64,000 nucleotides of DNA from Variovorax sp. YR216. GTDB lineage: Bacteria > Pseudomonadota > Gammaproteobacteria > Burkholderiales > Burkholderiaceae_C. The notes beneath the pieces were generated by a model. That model searched no databases. It was not told the DNA's origin and was given only the letters and a program-made list of their open reading frames with translations. This document shows positions 8,403-16,844 of this stretch, piece by piece. Each line of letters opens with the position of its first letter. The stretch's first letter is position 1. Both the position numbers and the translations under genes were made by a program. The stretch is taken from NCBI RefSeq assembly GCF_900107745.1, contig NZ_FNRO01000019.1, positions 1-64,000 of the forward strand, given 5' to 3'.

Positions 8403-10742
8403 ATGTCCGATCCGACTTCATCGATTCCTTCGCCCGAGGACAAACGTGCCGAGCTGCGTCGCGCCGCCCTCGAATACCACGAGCATCCGGTCCCGGGAAA
8501 GATCTCGATCGCCGCGACCAAGCAGATGGTCAATCAGCGCGACCTGGCGCTGGCCTATTCGCCCGGTGTGGCCGCCCCTTGCGAGGAGATCGTCAAGGAC
8601 CCGGTCAACGCCTTCAAGTACACCGCGCGGGGCAACCTCGTGGCGGTCATCACCAACGGCACGGCGGTGCTGGGTCTCGGCGACATCGGCCCGCTGGCCT
8701 CCAAGCCGGTGATGGAAGGCAAGGGCGTGCTCTTCAAGAAGTTCGCCGGCGTCGACGTGTTCGACATCGAGATCGACGAGAAGGACCCGGCGAAGCTGGT
8801 CGACGTCATCGCCGCGCTGGAGCCGACCTTCGGCGCGATCAACCTCGAGGACATCAAGGCGCCTGACTGCTTCTATGTCGAGCGCGAACTGCGCAAGCGC
8901 ATGAAGATCCCGGTCTTCCATGATGACCAGCACGGCACCGCGATCACCGTGGCCGCGGCGATGCTCAACGGCCTCAAGGTCGTGGGCAAGGACATCTCGC
9001 AGGTCAAGCTCGTCACCTCGGGCGCCGGCGCTGCGGCGCTGGCCTGCCTGAACCTGCTGCTCAAGGTCGGCCTCAAGCGCGAAAACGTCTACGTGACCGA
9101 CCTGGCCGGCGTGGTCTATGAAGGCCGCACCGAGCTGATGGACGACGACAAGCGCCAGTACATGCAGAAGACCGACGCCCGCACCTTGTCCGAGGTGATC
9201 GAGGGCGCCGACGTGTTCCTGGGCCTTTCCGCCGGCGGCGTGCTCAAGCCCGCCATGGTCGCGAAGATGGCGGCGAAGCCCGTGATCTTCGCGCTGGCCA
9301 ACCCCAACCCCGAGATCACGCCGGAAGACGCGCACGCAGTGCGCGACGACGTGGTCATGGCCACCGGCCGCACGGACTATCCGAACCAGGTCAACAACGT
9401 CCTGTGCTTCCCCTACATCTTCCGCGGCGCACTGGACTGCGGCGCGACCACCATCACCGATGAGATGGAAGTCGCTGCGGTGCACGCGATCGCCGAGCTC
9501 GCGCAAGCCGAACAGAGCGAACGCGTCGCCGCCGCATACGCCGGCGAGAAGCTCAGCTTCGGACCCGACTATCTGATTCCGAAGCCCTTCGATCCGCGGC
9601 TCATGATGAAGATCGCACCGGCCGTCGCCAAGGCGGCGGCCGACAGCGGCGTGGCATTGCGGCCGATTGCCGACCTCGATGCCTATCGCGACAAGCTGCA
9701 GACCTTCGTCTATACCTCGGGCACGACGATGAAACCCATCTTCGATGCCGCGAAGCGCGCGCCGAAGAAGCGCGTCGCCTTCTGCGAAGGCGAGGAGGAA
9801 CGCGTGCTCCGTGCCGCGCAGATCGTGGTCGACGAAGGTGTCGCGCGTCCGACGCTGATCGGGCGCCCCGCCATCATCGCGCAACGCATCGAGAAATTCG
9901 GCCTGCGCCTGAAGCAGGACGTGCACTACGACATCGTCAACGTCGAGTGGGACCAGCGCTACCGCGATTTCTGGCAGACCTACCACCGGATGACCGAACG
10001 CAAGGGCACGACGGTACAGACGGCGAAGATCGAGATGCGCCGCCGCCTGACGCTCATCGGCTCGATGCTGCTGCACAAGGGCGACGTGGACGGGATGATC
10101 TGCGGCACCTGGGGCACCACCGCGATGCATCTGCACTACATCGACCAGGTGATCGGCAAGCGCCCCGGCGGTTGCGCGAGCACGCAGCAGAACGTACCGA
10201 TCTATGCCTGCATGAACGGGCTGCTCCTGCCGAACCGGCAGCTGTTCCTGGTCGACACCCACGTCAACTACGACCCGACGCCTGAAGAACTCGCCGAGAT
10301 CACGACCATGGCGGCGGAGGAGATGATGCGCTTCGGCATCAAGCCGAAGGCGGCGCTGCTGTCGCACTCGAACTTCGGTAGCAGCAACCAGCCGAGCGCG
10401 ATCAAGATGCGGCAGACGCTCGAGCTGCTGCGCACCCAGGCGCCGTGGCTTGAAGTGGATGGCGAAATGCACGGCGACGTCGCTTTGGACGGCAAGCAGC
10501 GCGCTACGGTCATGCCGCATAGCGCGCTGGCCGGCGACGCCAATCTGCTTGTGTTCCCGAACATCGATTCGGCCAACATTGCATACAACCTGCTCAAGAC
10601 GGCGGCCGGCGGCAACATCGCGATTGGCCCGGTCCTGCTCGGAGCGGCCAAACCTGTGCATATTCTCACGCCCAGTGCGACGGTTCGGCGCATCGTCAAC
10701 ATGACGGCACTGACTGTTGCCGATGCGAACGCCGAGCGATAG
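8403..10742 (+). CDS. maeB: NADP-dependent malic enzyme (MaeB type, with phosphotransacetylase-like domain)
   Basis: This 779-residue enzyme oxidatively decarboxylates malate to pyruvate with NADPH formation. The malic domain fills about residues 20-430: GLGDIGPLASKPVMEGK (91-107), the metal/catalytic segment VFHDDQHGTAI (171-181) and the nucleotide fold TSGAGAAALACLNLLL. The C-terminal 330 residues are the phosphate acetyltransferase-like domain (VAFCEGEEERVLRAAQI, then GDVDGMICGTWGTTAMHLHY), which in MaeB is regulatory and not a working Pta. AGGAGG about eight bases before the ATG fixes the start. It is monocistronic, ending before a hairpin terminator at 10793. Confidence 0.95.
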   Translation: MSDPTSSIPSPEDKRAELRRAALEYHEHPVPGKISIAATKQMVNQRDLALAYSPGVAAPCEEIVKDPVNAFKYTARGNLVAVITNGTAVLGLGDIGPLASKPVMEGKGVLFKKFAGVDVFDIEIDEKDPAKLVDVIAALEPTFGAINLEDIKAPDCFYVERELRKRMKIPVFHDDQHGTAITVAAAMLNGLKVVGKDISQVKLVTSGAGAAALACLNLLLKVGLKRENVYVTDLAGVVYEGRTELMDDDKRQYMQKTDARTLSEVIEGADVFLGLSAGGVLKPAMVAKMAAKPVIFALANPNPEITPEDAHAVRDDVVMATGRTDYPNQVNNVLCFPYIFRGALDCGATTITDEMEVAAVHAIAELAQAEQSERVAAAYAGEKLSFGPDYLIPKPFDPRLMMKIAPAVAKAAADSGVALRPIADLDAYRDKLQTFVYTSGTTMKPIFDAAKRAPKKRVAFCEGEEERVLRAAQIVVDEGVARPTLIGRPAIIAQRIEKFGLRLKQDVHYDIVNVEWDQRYRDFWQTYHRMTERKGTTVQTAKIEMRRRLTLIGSMLLHKGDVDGMICGTWGTTAMHLHYIDQVIGKRPGGCASTQQNVPIYACMNGLLLPNRQLFLVDTHVNYDPTPEELAEITTMAAEEMMRFGIKPKAALLSHSNFGSSNQPSAIKMRQTLELLRTQAPWLEVDGEMHGDVALDGKQRATVMPHSALAGDANLLVFPNIDSANIAYNLLKTAAGGNIAIGPVLLGAAKPVHILTPSATVRRIVNMTALTVADANAER

Positions 10743-10792
10743 GCGCTTTCAAAGTAGCGACCGCTAACTTTCTGCACACCGCCAATCCCATT

Positions 10793-10817
10793 CGCCTGCT
10801 CAAAGATTGAGCAGGCG
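10793..10817 (+). terminator. Hairpin downstream of maeB
   Basis: A perfect 11-bp stem, CGCCTGCTCAA with TTGAGCAGGCG, closes a 3-nt AGA loop about 50 bp after the maeB stop. No real U-run follows (CTTGCTATTTGC), so it is either a weak intrinsic terminator or an mRNA 3'-end stabiliser. Confidence 0.6.
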
Positions 10818-10926
10818 CTTGCTATTTGCGCGCCCCTGGTGCACACTTACGGGCTTGAATTTGCGGGTTAACCCCAATAAGGTTGACCCCCGATTCGGCC
10901 CTCGCTCTTTTCTTTCCTGGTGCTCC

Positions 10927-11340
10927 ATGGCGGTTTTCGCCTCGATTTCGTCCCCTGCATCCAAGTTTGCGCTCACTAGCATTCTGCTGGTAGCTCTTGC
11001 AAATGGCGTTCAGGCTCGCGAATGGTTCGGCACCCGTACCGGTCAGTCGGCTCAGGAAACGATTGCGCTGGCCGAATTGCCGGTGCAAGGCCAGCGTACC
11101 TACGAGGCCATCTTCAAGGGTGGTCCCTTCCAGTATGAGAAGGACGGCGTGGTGTTCGGCAATCGCGAACGCCTGCTGCCTCAGGAACGCCGGGGTCACT
11201 ACCGAGAGTACACGGTCGAAACGCCCGGCTCGCGTGATCGTGGCGCCAAGCGAATCGTCTGTGGAGGCGAACGCACGGCGCCGTCGGGGTGCTGGTACAC
11301 GGCGGATCACTACGCAAGCTTCAGGCGGATCGTTCCCTGA
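10927..11340 (+). CDS. Secreted guanyl-specific ribonuclease (barnase/RNase Sa family)
   Basis: A 137-residue precursor. A signal peptide ends at about residue 30 (ANGVQA|REW), leaving a mature domain of about 107 residues, the size of barnase-type RNases. The catalytic set of the N1/T1/Sa family is recognisable: Glu98 in YTVETPG, Arg105/Arg109 in GSRDRGAKRI and His128 in TADHYASF. Cys112 and Cys122 could form a disulphide. It should cleave single-stranded RNA after G once exported. The ATG at 10927 is chosen because it gives a proper signal peptide; no clear ribosome binding site is present. Its inhibitor gene follows 47 bp downstream. Confidence 0.87.
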   Translation: MAVFASISSPASKFALTSILLVALANGVQAREWFGTRTGQSAQETIALAELPVQGQRTYEAIFKGGPFQYEKDGVVFGNRERLLPQERRGHYREYTVETPGSRDRGAKRIVCGGERTAPSGCWYTADHYASFRRIVP

Positions 11341-11387
11341 GCGATGAAATGAATTTGGAGAGGCGCAGAACAGCGTCCTGAGAAAAG

Positions 11388-11819
11388 ATGACGACAACCA
11401 TGGAAAGACCAGCGGAGATGACCCAATCCCTTCGTGGCGTGCGACCCAACATCGTGCAGTCGATTCGCGCATTCCGCGTGAGCGACCTGCAGGAGGCAGC
11501 ACATGCGGCCGGTCAGCACTTTCTGTATGCCAACCTCGGCAACGCCCAGACCAAGCAGGACGTGCTGGATCTGATCGCGCAGCAATTCACGTTCCCCCAG
11601 CACTTCGGGAAGAATTTCGACGCGCTCTATGACTGCATGACAGACCCGCTCCACAAGTCGGGTCCGCAGCCGGGCTTCGTCATCGTCCTCGAACAGATTC
11701 CCGCCAACGGCAAGTTCGACAAGGAAGCGCGCGAGCAGCTTCTGGACATCTTCCGCGACGCGGCGGACTACTGGGGGGATCGGAAAATACCCTTCCGGTG
11801 CTTCTATTCTTTTCTGTAG
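11388..11819 (+). CDS. Barstar-family ribonuclease inhibitor
   Basis: A 143-residue cytosolic protein. The barstar fold is recognised from the core (DLQEAAHAAGQHFLYANLG), the strongly conserved helix FPQHFGKNFDALYDCMTD near residue 75, and PGFVIVLEQI. In this family the acidic helix plugs the RNase active site and protects the producer. It has an N-terminal extension of about 30 residues relative to classical barstar (about 90 residues). Several in-frame ATGs exist (11388, 11400, 11418); the first is kept because GAGAAAAG precedes it. Position directly after the RNase gene supports a cognate toxin-immunity pair. Confidence 0.9.
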   Translation: MTTTMERPAEMTQSLRGVRPNIVQSIRAFRVSDLQEAAHAAGQHFLYANLGNAQTKQDVLDLIAQQFTFPQHFGKNFDALYDCMTDPLHKSGPQPGFVIVLEQIPANGKFDKEAREQLLDIFRDAADYWGDRKIPFRCFYSFL

Positions 11820-11853
11820 CCCGTTCTGCACAAGCCAGCCAAGCAGAACGGGC
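11819..11853. repeat. Inverted repeat after the barstar gene
   Basis: GCCCGTTCTGC and GCAGAACGGGC form a perfect 11-bp stem around a 13-nt loop, beginning at the last base of the barstar stop codon. No U-run follows, so it is a possible RNA 3'-end structure more than a classical terminator. From 11854 to about 12020 I see no gene. Confidence 0.5.
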
Positions 11854-12024
11854 GAACGAGGCTCAGCAAAACGGCGCCGCAGGTGCCGAGATCGAGGCTC
11901 AAGAGGCTGATCCGACGGCAGAAAAAATGCCGACGGACAAACTGGTCGATGTGTCTCCCCTGGCGCTGCGCATGAGCAGCCCCTTCAATGCGGGATACTG
12001 GCTCGCAGCAGCGTAGCTGTTGCT

Positions 12025-12118
12025 CGCCCTCAGGCTGCGCGCACTTCGTGTCGCTCCGCCAACCCCCTGCCGGGGGCAACACCAGCGGACCGGCTGAGCC
12101 GGTTCCGCGGTGTTTCAC
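12025..12118 (+). repeat. Dispersed CACTTCGTGT intergenic repeat, copy B
   Basis: The order CACTTCGTGT, a CCCCCTGCCGGGGG hairpin, ACCAGCGGACCGGCTGAGCC and GGTTCCGCGG is almost the same as copy C at 43.5 kb. It lies between the barstar gene and the convergent rsmA operon. Confidence 0.75.
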
Positions 12119-12123
12119 GAACG

Positions 12124-12149
12124 AAAGCCCGTCATCGACGGGCTTTTTT
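12124..12149 (-). terminator. Intrinsic terminator of the lptD-surA-rsmA operon, probably bidirectional
   Basis: AAAGCCCGTC-ATC-GACGGGCTTT forms a tight hairpin flanked by an A-run on one side and T6 on the other. It overlaps the rsmA stop codon. The T6 favours termination of plus-strand transcripts from the barstar side, while the shorter T-run serves the minus strand. Confidence 0.7.
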
Positions 12150-12925
12150 CATTTGGAGAGCTGCTGGACCAAGGCGACGTATTCGGCCACCGGGACTTCC
12201 TCCGCGCGCCGCTGGACGTCGAAGGTGCCCGCGAAGCCCTTCTGTTCCAGCCATTTGCCCAGGCTGTGCCGCAGGAGCTTGCGGCGCTGGCTGAAGGCCA
12301 CCTGTACGACTTCGCCAAGCAGCTTCGCATCCACCTGCGGCGGTTCGGCGAGCGGCACCATCCTCACGACTGCGCTGTCGACGCGCGGCGGCGGATCGAA
12401 GCTCTCCGGCGGCACGAACAGGACGTTTTCCATTGCGTAGCGCCACTGCAGCATGACGCTCAAGCGGCCGTAGTCGGACGTCGCCGGCTGCGCGACCATG
12501 CGGTCGATCACTTCCTTCTGCAGCATGAAATGCTGATCGGCGACGAGATCCGCAAACCCCAGCAGATGAAACAGGATGGGCGTCGAAATGTTGTAAGGCA
12601 GATTGCCGACGACACGAAGCAACTTGCCCGGCGGAGCTGCCAGCCGGTTCGCGAGCGCGGCGAAGTCGACCTTCAGCACATCGGATTCCACCACGTCGAG
12701 CTGACCATGGCCGCGCAGGCGCTCGGCCAGGTCGCGGTCGAGTTCGATCACCGTGAGGCGACCCAGGCGCTCCACGAGCGGCTGCGTCAATGCTGCGAGA
12801 CCGGGGCCGATCTCGACCATCGCATCGCCGGCTTTCGGCGCGATTTCGCGCACGATGGCGTCGATGATGGCAACGTCAGCCAGGAAGTGCTGGCCGAACC
12901 GCTTGCGGGGAATGTGGGACTTCAC
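12149..12925 (-). CDS. rsmA: 16S rRNA dimethyladenosine transferase RsmA (KsgA)
   Basis: A 258-residue SAM-dependent methyltransferase that dimethylates the two adjacent adenosines at the 3' end of 16S rRNA during 30S maturation. Family motifs are visible: RKRFGQHFLADVAIIDAIV at the N-terminus, the SAM site MVEIGPGLAALTQPLVER, and the NLPY catalytic motif in VVGNLPYNISTPILFHLL near residue 112. It starts 2 bp after the surA stop, so it is translated as part of the same operon. In many relatives pdxA lies between surA and rsmA; it is absent here. Confidence 0.96.
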   Translation of the reverse strand: MKSHIPRKRFGQHFLADVAIIDAIVREIAPKAGDAMVEIGPGLAALTQPLVERLGRLTVIELDRDLAERLRGHGQLDVVESDVLKVDFAALANRLAAPPGKLLRVVGNLPYNISTPILFHLLGFADLVADQHFMLQKEVIDRMVAQPATSDYGRLSVMLQWRYAMENVLFVPPESFDPPPRVDSAVVRMVPLAEPPQVDAKLLGEVVQVAFSQRRKLLRHSLGKWLEQKGFAGTFDVQRRAEEVPVAEYVALVQQLSK

Positions 12926-12927
12926 CG

Positions 12928-14313
12928 TCAGGACTGCGGCGGTTCGCGATATTCCACGTAGGCGCGCGCGCGAACTTCCTGGGCCCAGGTATCCGTGTTC
13001 TGCTCGATCTTCTTCTCGCGCAGTACGGCGCGAGCCGCCTCGCGCTGCTCGACCTGCGTGAGCTTGGTCTCACGGCGGTCGGTCACCTGGATCAGGTGCA
13101 CGCCGAAGCGCGACACCACGGGGTCGCTGATCTGGCCGGGAGTGAGGCGGTTCATCGCTTCCTCGAACTCGGGCACGAACTGGCCAGGACGCGACCACCC
13201 CAGGTCGCCGCCGCTCTTGGCGCTTCCGTCTTCCGAGTTGTCGCGCGCAAGGCTCGCGAAGTCGGCGGAGCCACGCTGGATGCGATCCTTGAAATCGTTC
13301 AGTTGCGCGACCGATTGGGCCGTGGTTCGCTTGGGGTCGTTGCGCAGCAGAATGTGCCGGACCTGCGTCTGCGTGACGACGGCATCGCCAATGCCCGCCT
13401 GAGACTTCGCCAGCACCTTCAGCACATGGAAGCCGGCAGGCGATCGGACAGGGCCGACGATGCCGCCCACCGGGGTCGACTGCGTGGCCTCGACGAAGAG
13501 GGGGGGATAGCGATCGGCACTGCGCATGCCCAACGCGCCGCCGCCCGCACGGTCAGGTGCGTCGGAGTTTTCCTGGACGAGCTTGCTGAAGTCTTCGCCT
13601 GCGCGGGCGCGCTGAGCGAGCGCCTGCGCCCGCTGCTGCAGCTTTGCCACATCCGCGTCGCCCGCGTTCTCCGGGACGATGACGAGCAGCTGCGCGATGT
13701 TGAGGTTCGGCGCGATCGACGCATTTCCGCCGGAGCGCTGCTCGCGAATGAACTGATCGACTTCGACGTCGCTGATCTTGACCTTGGATTCGACCTCGCT
13801 GTTGCGCAGGCGCGTGAGCATGAGCTGTTCGCGCAGCTCGCGCCGGAACTGGTCCTGCGACATCCCTTCGGCAGCGACCCGGCGCCGCAGTTCGGTGAGC
13901 GTGATCTGGTTCTGCCGGGCCACGGTCTGTTCGGCCTGGTCGACCGCGAGGTCGTCGATCTTGATGCCGGCTTCCTTGGCGAGCTGCAGCATCGCGCGCT
14001 CGTTGATCATCCGCTCCAGCACGATGCGCGTGAGCTCCGCGCGCGGCATCCGTTCGGCTTCGGGGTTCTCGCGCAGCACGCGCGCCACCCGGATCTGGAC
14101 CTCGGTGTTGGTGACCGGTTCGGAATTGACCAGCGCAACGATGTACTCGGCCGATCGCTGCACGTTCGGCGGCGGTCCGCTGGTGGTCGGCGGCGGCACG
14201 ATGCGCGGGCCGTTGTTGCGCATGATGTCGGTGATGCCCAGGCCCTGCGCACCAGCGGAGACGGCCAGTGTCGCGAAACAGGCCAGCGTAAGGATGGAGC
14301 GAATGTGTTTCAT
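12928..14313 (-). CDS. surA: Periplasmic chaperone and peptidyl-prolyl isomerase SurA
   Basis: A 461-residue precursor with a cleavable signal peptide (ILTLACFATLAVSAGAQG). The SurA N-domain follows (IVALVNSEPVTNTEVQIRV at about residue 57), then two parvulin domains. The first begins near NIAQLLVIVPENAG and contains FSKLVQENSDAPDRAGGGAL; the second begins near TQVRHILLRNDPKRTT and contains SEDGSAKSGGDLGW. SurA escorts outer-membrane beta-barrels, LptD included, to the BAM complex. It sits 18 bp after lptD. It ends with a C-terminal helix that completes the chaperone module. Confidence 0.95.
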   Translation of the reverse strand: MKHIRSILTLACFATLAVSAGAQGLGITDIMRNNGPRIVPPPTTSGPPPNVQRSAEYIVALVNSEPVTNTEVQIRVARVLRENPEAERMPRAELTRIVLERMINERAMLQLAKEAGIKIDDLAVDQAEQTVARQNQITLTELRRRVAAEGMSQDQFRRELREQLMLTRLRNSEVESKVKISDVEVDQFIREQRSGGNASIAPNLNIAQLLVIVPENAGDADVAKLQQRAQALAQRARAGEDFSKLVQENSDAPDRAGGGALGMRSADRYPPLFVEATQSTPVGGIVGPVRSPAGFHVLKVLAKSQAGIGDAVVTQTQVRHILLRNDPKRTTAQSVAQLNDFKDRIQRGSADFASLARDNSEDGSAKSGGDLGWSRPGQFVPEFEEAMNRLTPGQISDPVVSRFGVHLIQVTDRRETKLTQVEQREAARAVLREKKIEQNTDTWAQEVRARAYVEYREPPQS

Positions 14314-14331
14314 GGCGAAGCTCTGTCTATC

Positions 14332-16746
14332 TCAGTCGTAATTGGTGAACCGGCTCGGCGCCAGTCCCGGTTGGCGCAGCGGGGTGTAGCGTTGGATGTT
14401 CTGCGTCAAAGTGCGCGCAGGGCTCGATCCGACGCTTGCGAAGCCAACGAGTTCGAGCTGAAACATGATCCGGGTACTGGCTGAGACCTGCCCGGTGGTG
14501 ATCCGTTCCACCACCACGCGGCCGATCCAGCAGCAGCCGTCGTATTCGAGGCCGAGCACGCCGTCCGTCAGCTTGCTGTCCTGCAGACTGTAATTCAGAC
14601 GGCCTACAGCGTACCAGCGGCCGCCGCCTTGACCACGTCCGGGCCCCAGATCCTTGCCGTAGTCGCCCCAAAGATCGTTGATCGGCCACTGCCAGCCGAC
14701 GTCGATCGACTTGCTGCCGTCGTTCGAGGTCGACGTGGTGTCGGCCTGATAGCGATAGGCGGCACTGATCGTGCGATACGGGCCGGGGCTGAAGCGGGCG
14801 CTGATCGCGGTGCGGGTGGAGTTGTGTTCGTCCGGGTTGTACTGGACCGTGCCGTCCACGCTCCACTTCGGCGTCCAGTTGATCTGCGCGCCGAGCAGGA
14901 TGTCGCTGAAACGATCGGTAACCGGCTGGCCGTTGGGCAACGTGACCAGCTGGTCGGCGAAGCGCAGACGCTGCGCGACGCCGAAACGCGCCGCCTCGGC
15001 GCCGGTGTCCGGATCGATCAGGCGCGACGTGACCCCGAGCGTGAGCAGGTTGCTGTCGGAGATCCGGTCGTTGCCCGAGAAGGCGTTCTCGGTGTAGACC
15101 GTCGCGAAGCTGAAGTCGTTGGCCGCCGAATCGTAGTTCGGCAGGTCGCTCTGGTTGCGGTAGGGCGTGTAGACGTAGAACGCACGCGGCTCGAGCGTCT
15201 GCCGGAACGCGCGCCCGAAGTAGCTGGCGTCGCGCTCGAAGATCATCCCGCTGTCGAGGCTGAAGGTCGGCACCACGCGGGTAGCCGACGTTGCCCCGTT
15301 GGTGGTGAGCGGCGCGTCGAACTGGTAGGCGGTCGCGTTCAGCATCACCTTGGGGATGACGAAGGTGCCCGGGGTCAGGAAGGGTCGGCTCAAAGAGGCG
15401 AGGCCGAACACGCGCTCGCCATCGGGCTGCACATAGCCAGCGAGTTCCTTCTGCACGGCCGGGCTGGGGCCACGGAAGCGCGAGTAGTCGGTATTGAGCG
15501 TGAAGTCGAAGCCGTTCCAGTCGTACTTGTTGTAGTCGGCCGTGATCTGCGGCAGCCGGTCGTACGGCGGCAGGATCGGCGAAGGCGCGTACTGAAGCGT
15601 CTGGTAGCTCAGCGCACGCGCCATGCCGCTCCAATCGCCGGAGGTCCAGCGCAGGATGCCGTCGTTGGCCAGCAGCCGCGCGGTGAGAGACGGCGTGCGC
15701 GTGAAATCGCGCCAGTAGTCATCGTCGCTCACACGGTTGATGCTCAACGAGCCCGTCAGGGAATCGAGCCCCAGCGCCTTGGCGTCGAAACGCTGCTCGT
15801 GATGCGTCCAGATGCCCCAGCGGTCGCGATCGCGCAGCTTGTCCTCCGGCATGTAGTCGGCACGGATCTCGCCGCTGTAGGTAGGCTCGAGGTAGCGGAA
15901 CTCGGTGCCCAGGTTGATGCCACGCTTGCTCATCAGGGTCGGAAAGAGCGTCGCATCGCGATTGGGTGCGATGTTCCAGTAATACGGCGCTGTTACCTCG
16001 AAGCCGTTCACGCTGTCGATCCCGATGACCGGCGGCAGCACGCCCGACTTGCGATCGTTGCTCAGCGGGAAGCTGAGCGACGGGAACGGCGGCGTGCTGA
16101 TCCCCATGAACGTGATCTGCGCATTGGTGGCGACACCGACGTTCTCCTCGGTGTCGGCGGTGATGGTGCGCGCCTTGAGCAGCCAGGCCGGCATCCATCC
16201 AGGATAGTCTTCCGGACGGCAGGTGGTGTAGGTGGCCATGCGGGCGATCGACACGTTGCTGTCGATGAAGTCGATTCGCTCCGCGTCGCCACGCCCGCCA
16301 TTGGCGAGAAACTCGTAGCGCACCCTGTTGAAGAAGCCCTCGAAGGTCTCGAGCCTGAGTTCGAGCTCGGGGCCTTCGTAGATGTTGCCGGCATGGTTGA
16401 CATGCACATTGCCGATGGCCCGGGCGCGATCCTCGGGCTGGTAGTACTCGAGACGGTCGGCGCGGATCAGGGTATCGCCGCGCCGCAGGGTGGCATTGCC
16501 CTCGACGATGGTGCCGAGGTCGGGCTGGCCGGAAATGCGATCACCGTCGACGAAGCTCGGCATCCGGCCACGCAGGTTCTCCGGAATCACTTCGGTCAGT
16601 TGTGGCGTTCGCTTGAGCACCAGCGGTGCATCCAGGTCCGCCTCCTGCGCCCACGCGCCATGCGCATGCAGCAGGGCAAGCGACAGCACGGCCAGCGGCA
16701 AAGGCGGGCGGCACCGGCGCCAGGCGGCTCGGTTCAGGTCAGGCAT
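14332..16746 (-). CDS. lptD: LPS-assembly outer-membrane protein LptD
   Basis: An 804-residue precursor of the LPS translocon that inserts lipopolysaccharide into the outer leaflet. It has a signal peptide (LAVLSLALLHAHGAWAQ), an N-terminal jellyroll (OstA) domain with TLRRGDTLIRADRLEYYQPE, and a long C-terminal beta-barrel rich in aromatic strand ends, finishing YDGCCWIGRVVVER and a C-terminal RFTNYD. Cysteines occur at the usual distal positions (YTTCRPEDYPG and GCCW), consistent with the structural disulphides of LptD. The ATG at 16746 gives the signal peptide at once. It lacks a clear ribosome binding site, and frames further upstream are not export-like. Confidence 0.94.
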   Translation of the reverse strand: MPDLNRAAWRRCRPPLPLAVLSLALLHAHGAWAQEADLDAPLVLKRTPQLTEVIPENLRGRMPSFVDGDRISGQPDLGTIVEGNATLRRGDTLIRADRLEYYQPEDRARAIGNVHVNHAGNIYEGPELELRLETFEGFFNRVRYEFLANGGRGDAERIDFIDSNVSIARMATYTTCRPEDYPGWMPAWLLKARTITADTEENVGVATNAQITFMGISTPPFPSLSFPLSNDRKSGVLPPVIGIDSVNGFEVTAPYYWNIAPNRDATLFPTLMSKRGINLGTEFRYLEPTYSGEIRADYMPEDKLRDRDRWGIWTHHEQRFDAKALGLDSLTGSLSINRVSDDDYWRDFTRTPSLTARLLANDGILRWTSGDWSGMARALSYQTLQYAPSPILPPYDRLPQITADYNKYDWNGFDFTLNTDYSRFRGPSPAVQKELAGYVQPDGERVFGLASLSRPFLTPGTFVIPKVMLNATAYQFDAPLTTNGATSATRVVPTFSLDSGMIFERDASYFGRAFRQTLEPRAFYVYTPYRNQSDLPNYDSAANDFSFATVYTENAFSGNDRISDSNLLTLGVTSRLIDPDTGAEAARFGVAQRLRFADQLVTLPNGQPVTDRFSDILLGAQINWTPKWSVDGTVQYNPDEHNSTRTAISARFSPGPYRTISAAYRYQADTTSTSNDGSKSIDVGWQWPINDLWGDYGKDLGPGRGQGGGRWYAVGRLNYSLQDSKLTDGVLGLEYDGCCWIGRVVVERITTGQVSASTRIMFQLELVGFASVGSSPARTLTQNIQRYTPLRQPGLAPSRFTNYD

Positions 16747-16844
16747 CGGTACGGAAGGACAAATGTCGTCTGGAGGGGAAGGCGGCGCCGGGGGCCGTCG
16801 GGTTGAAGGCTCCGCGCCAGGCGGATTTGTAGAATTGATTATCC

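Noticed and set aside
8418..10661. A 747-codon minus-strand frame opposite maeB
   Set aside because: Antisense shadow of the malic enzyme gene with no recognisable motif.
11798..12016. A 72-codon plus-strand frame after the barstar gene
   Set aside because: It begins inside the barstar gene, has no ribosome binding site and no recognisable pattern. The region is better described as intergenic.
10927..12118. The RNase-barstar region as part of a mobile island
   Set aside because: No integrase, transposase, tRNA or direct-repeat boundary is visible, and base composition looks like the neighbours.
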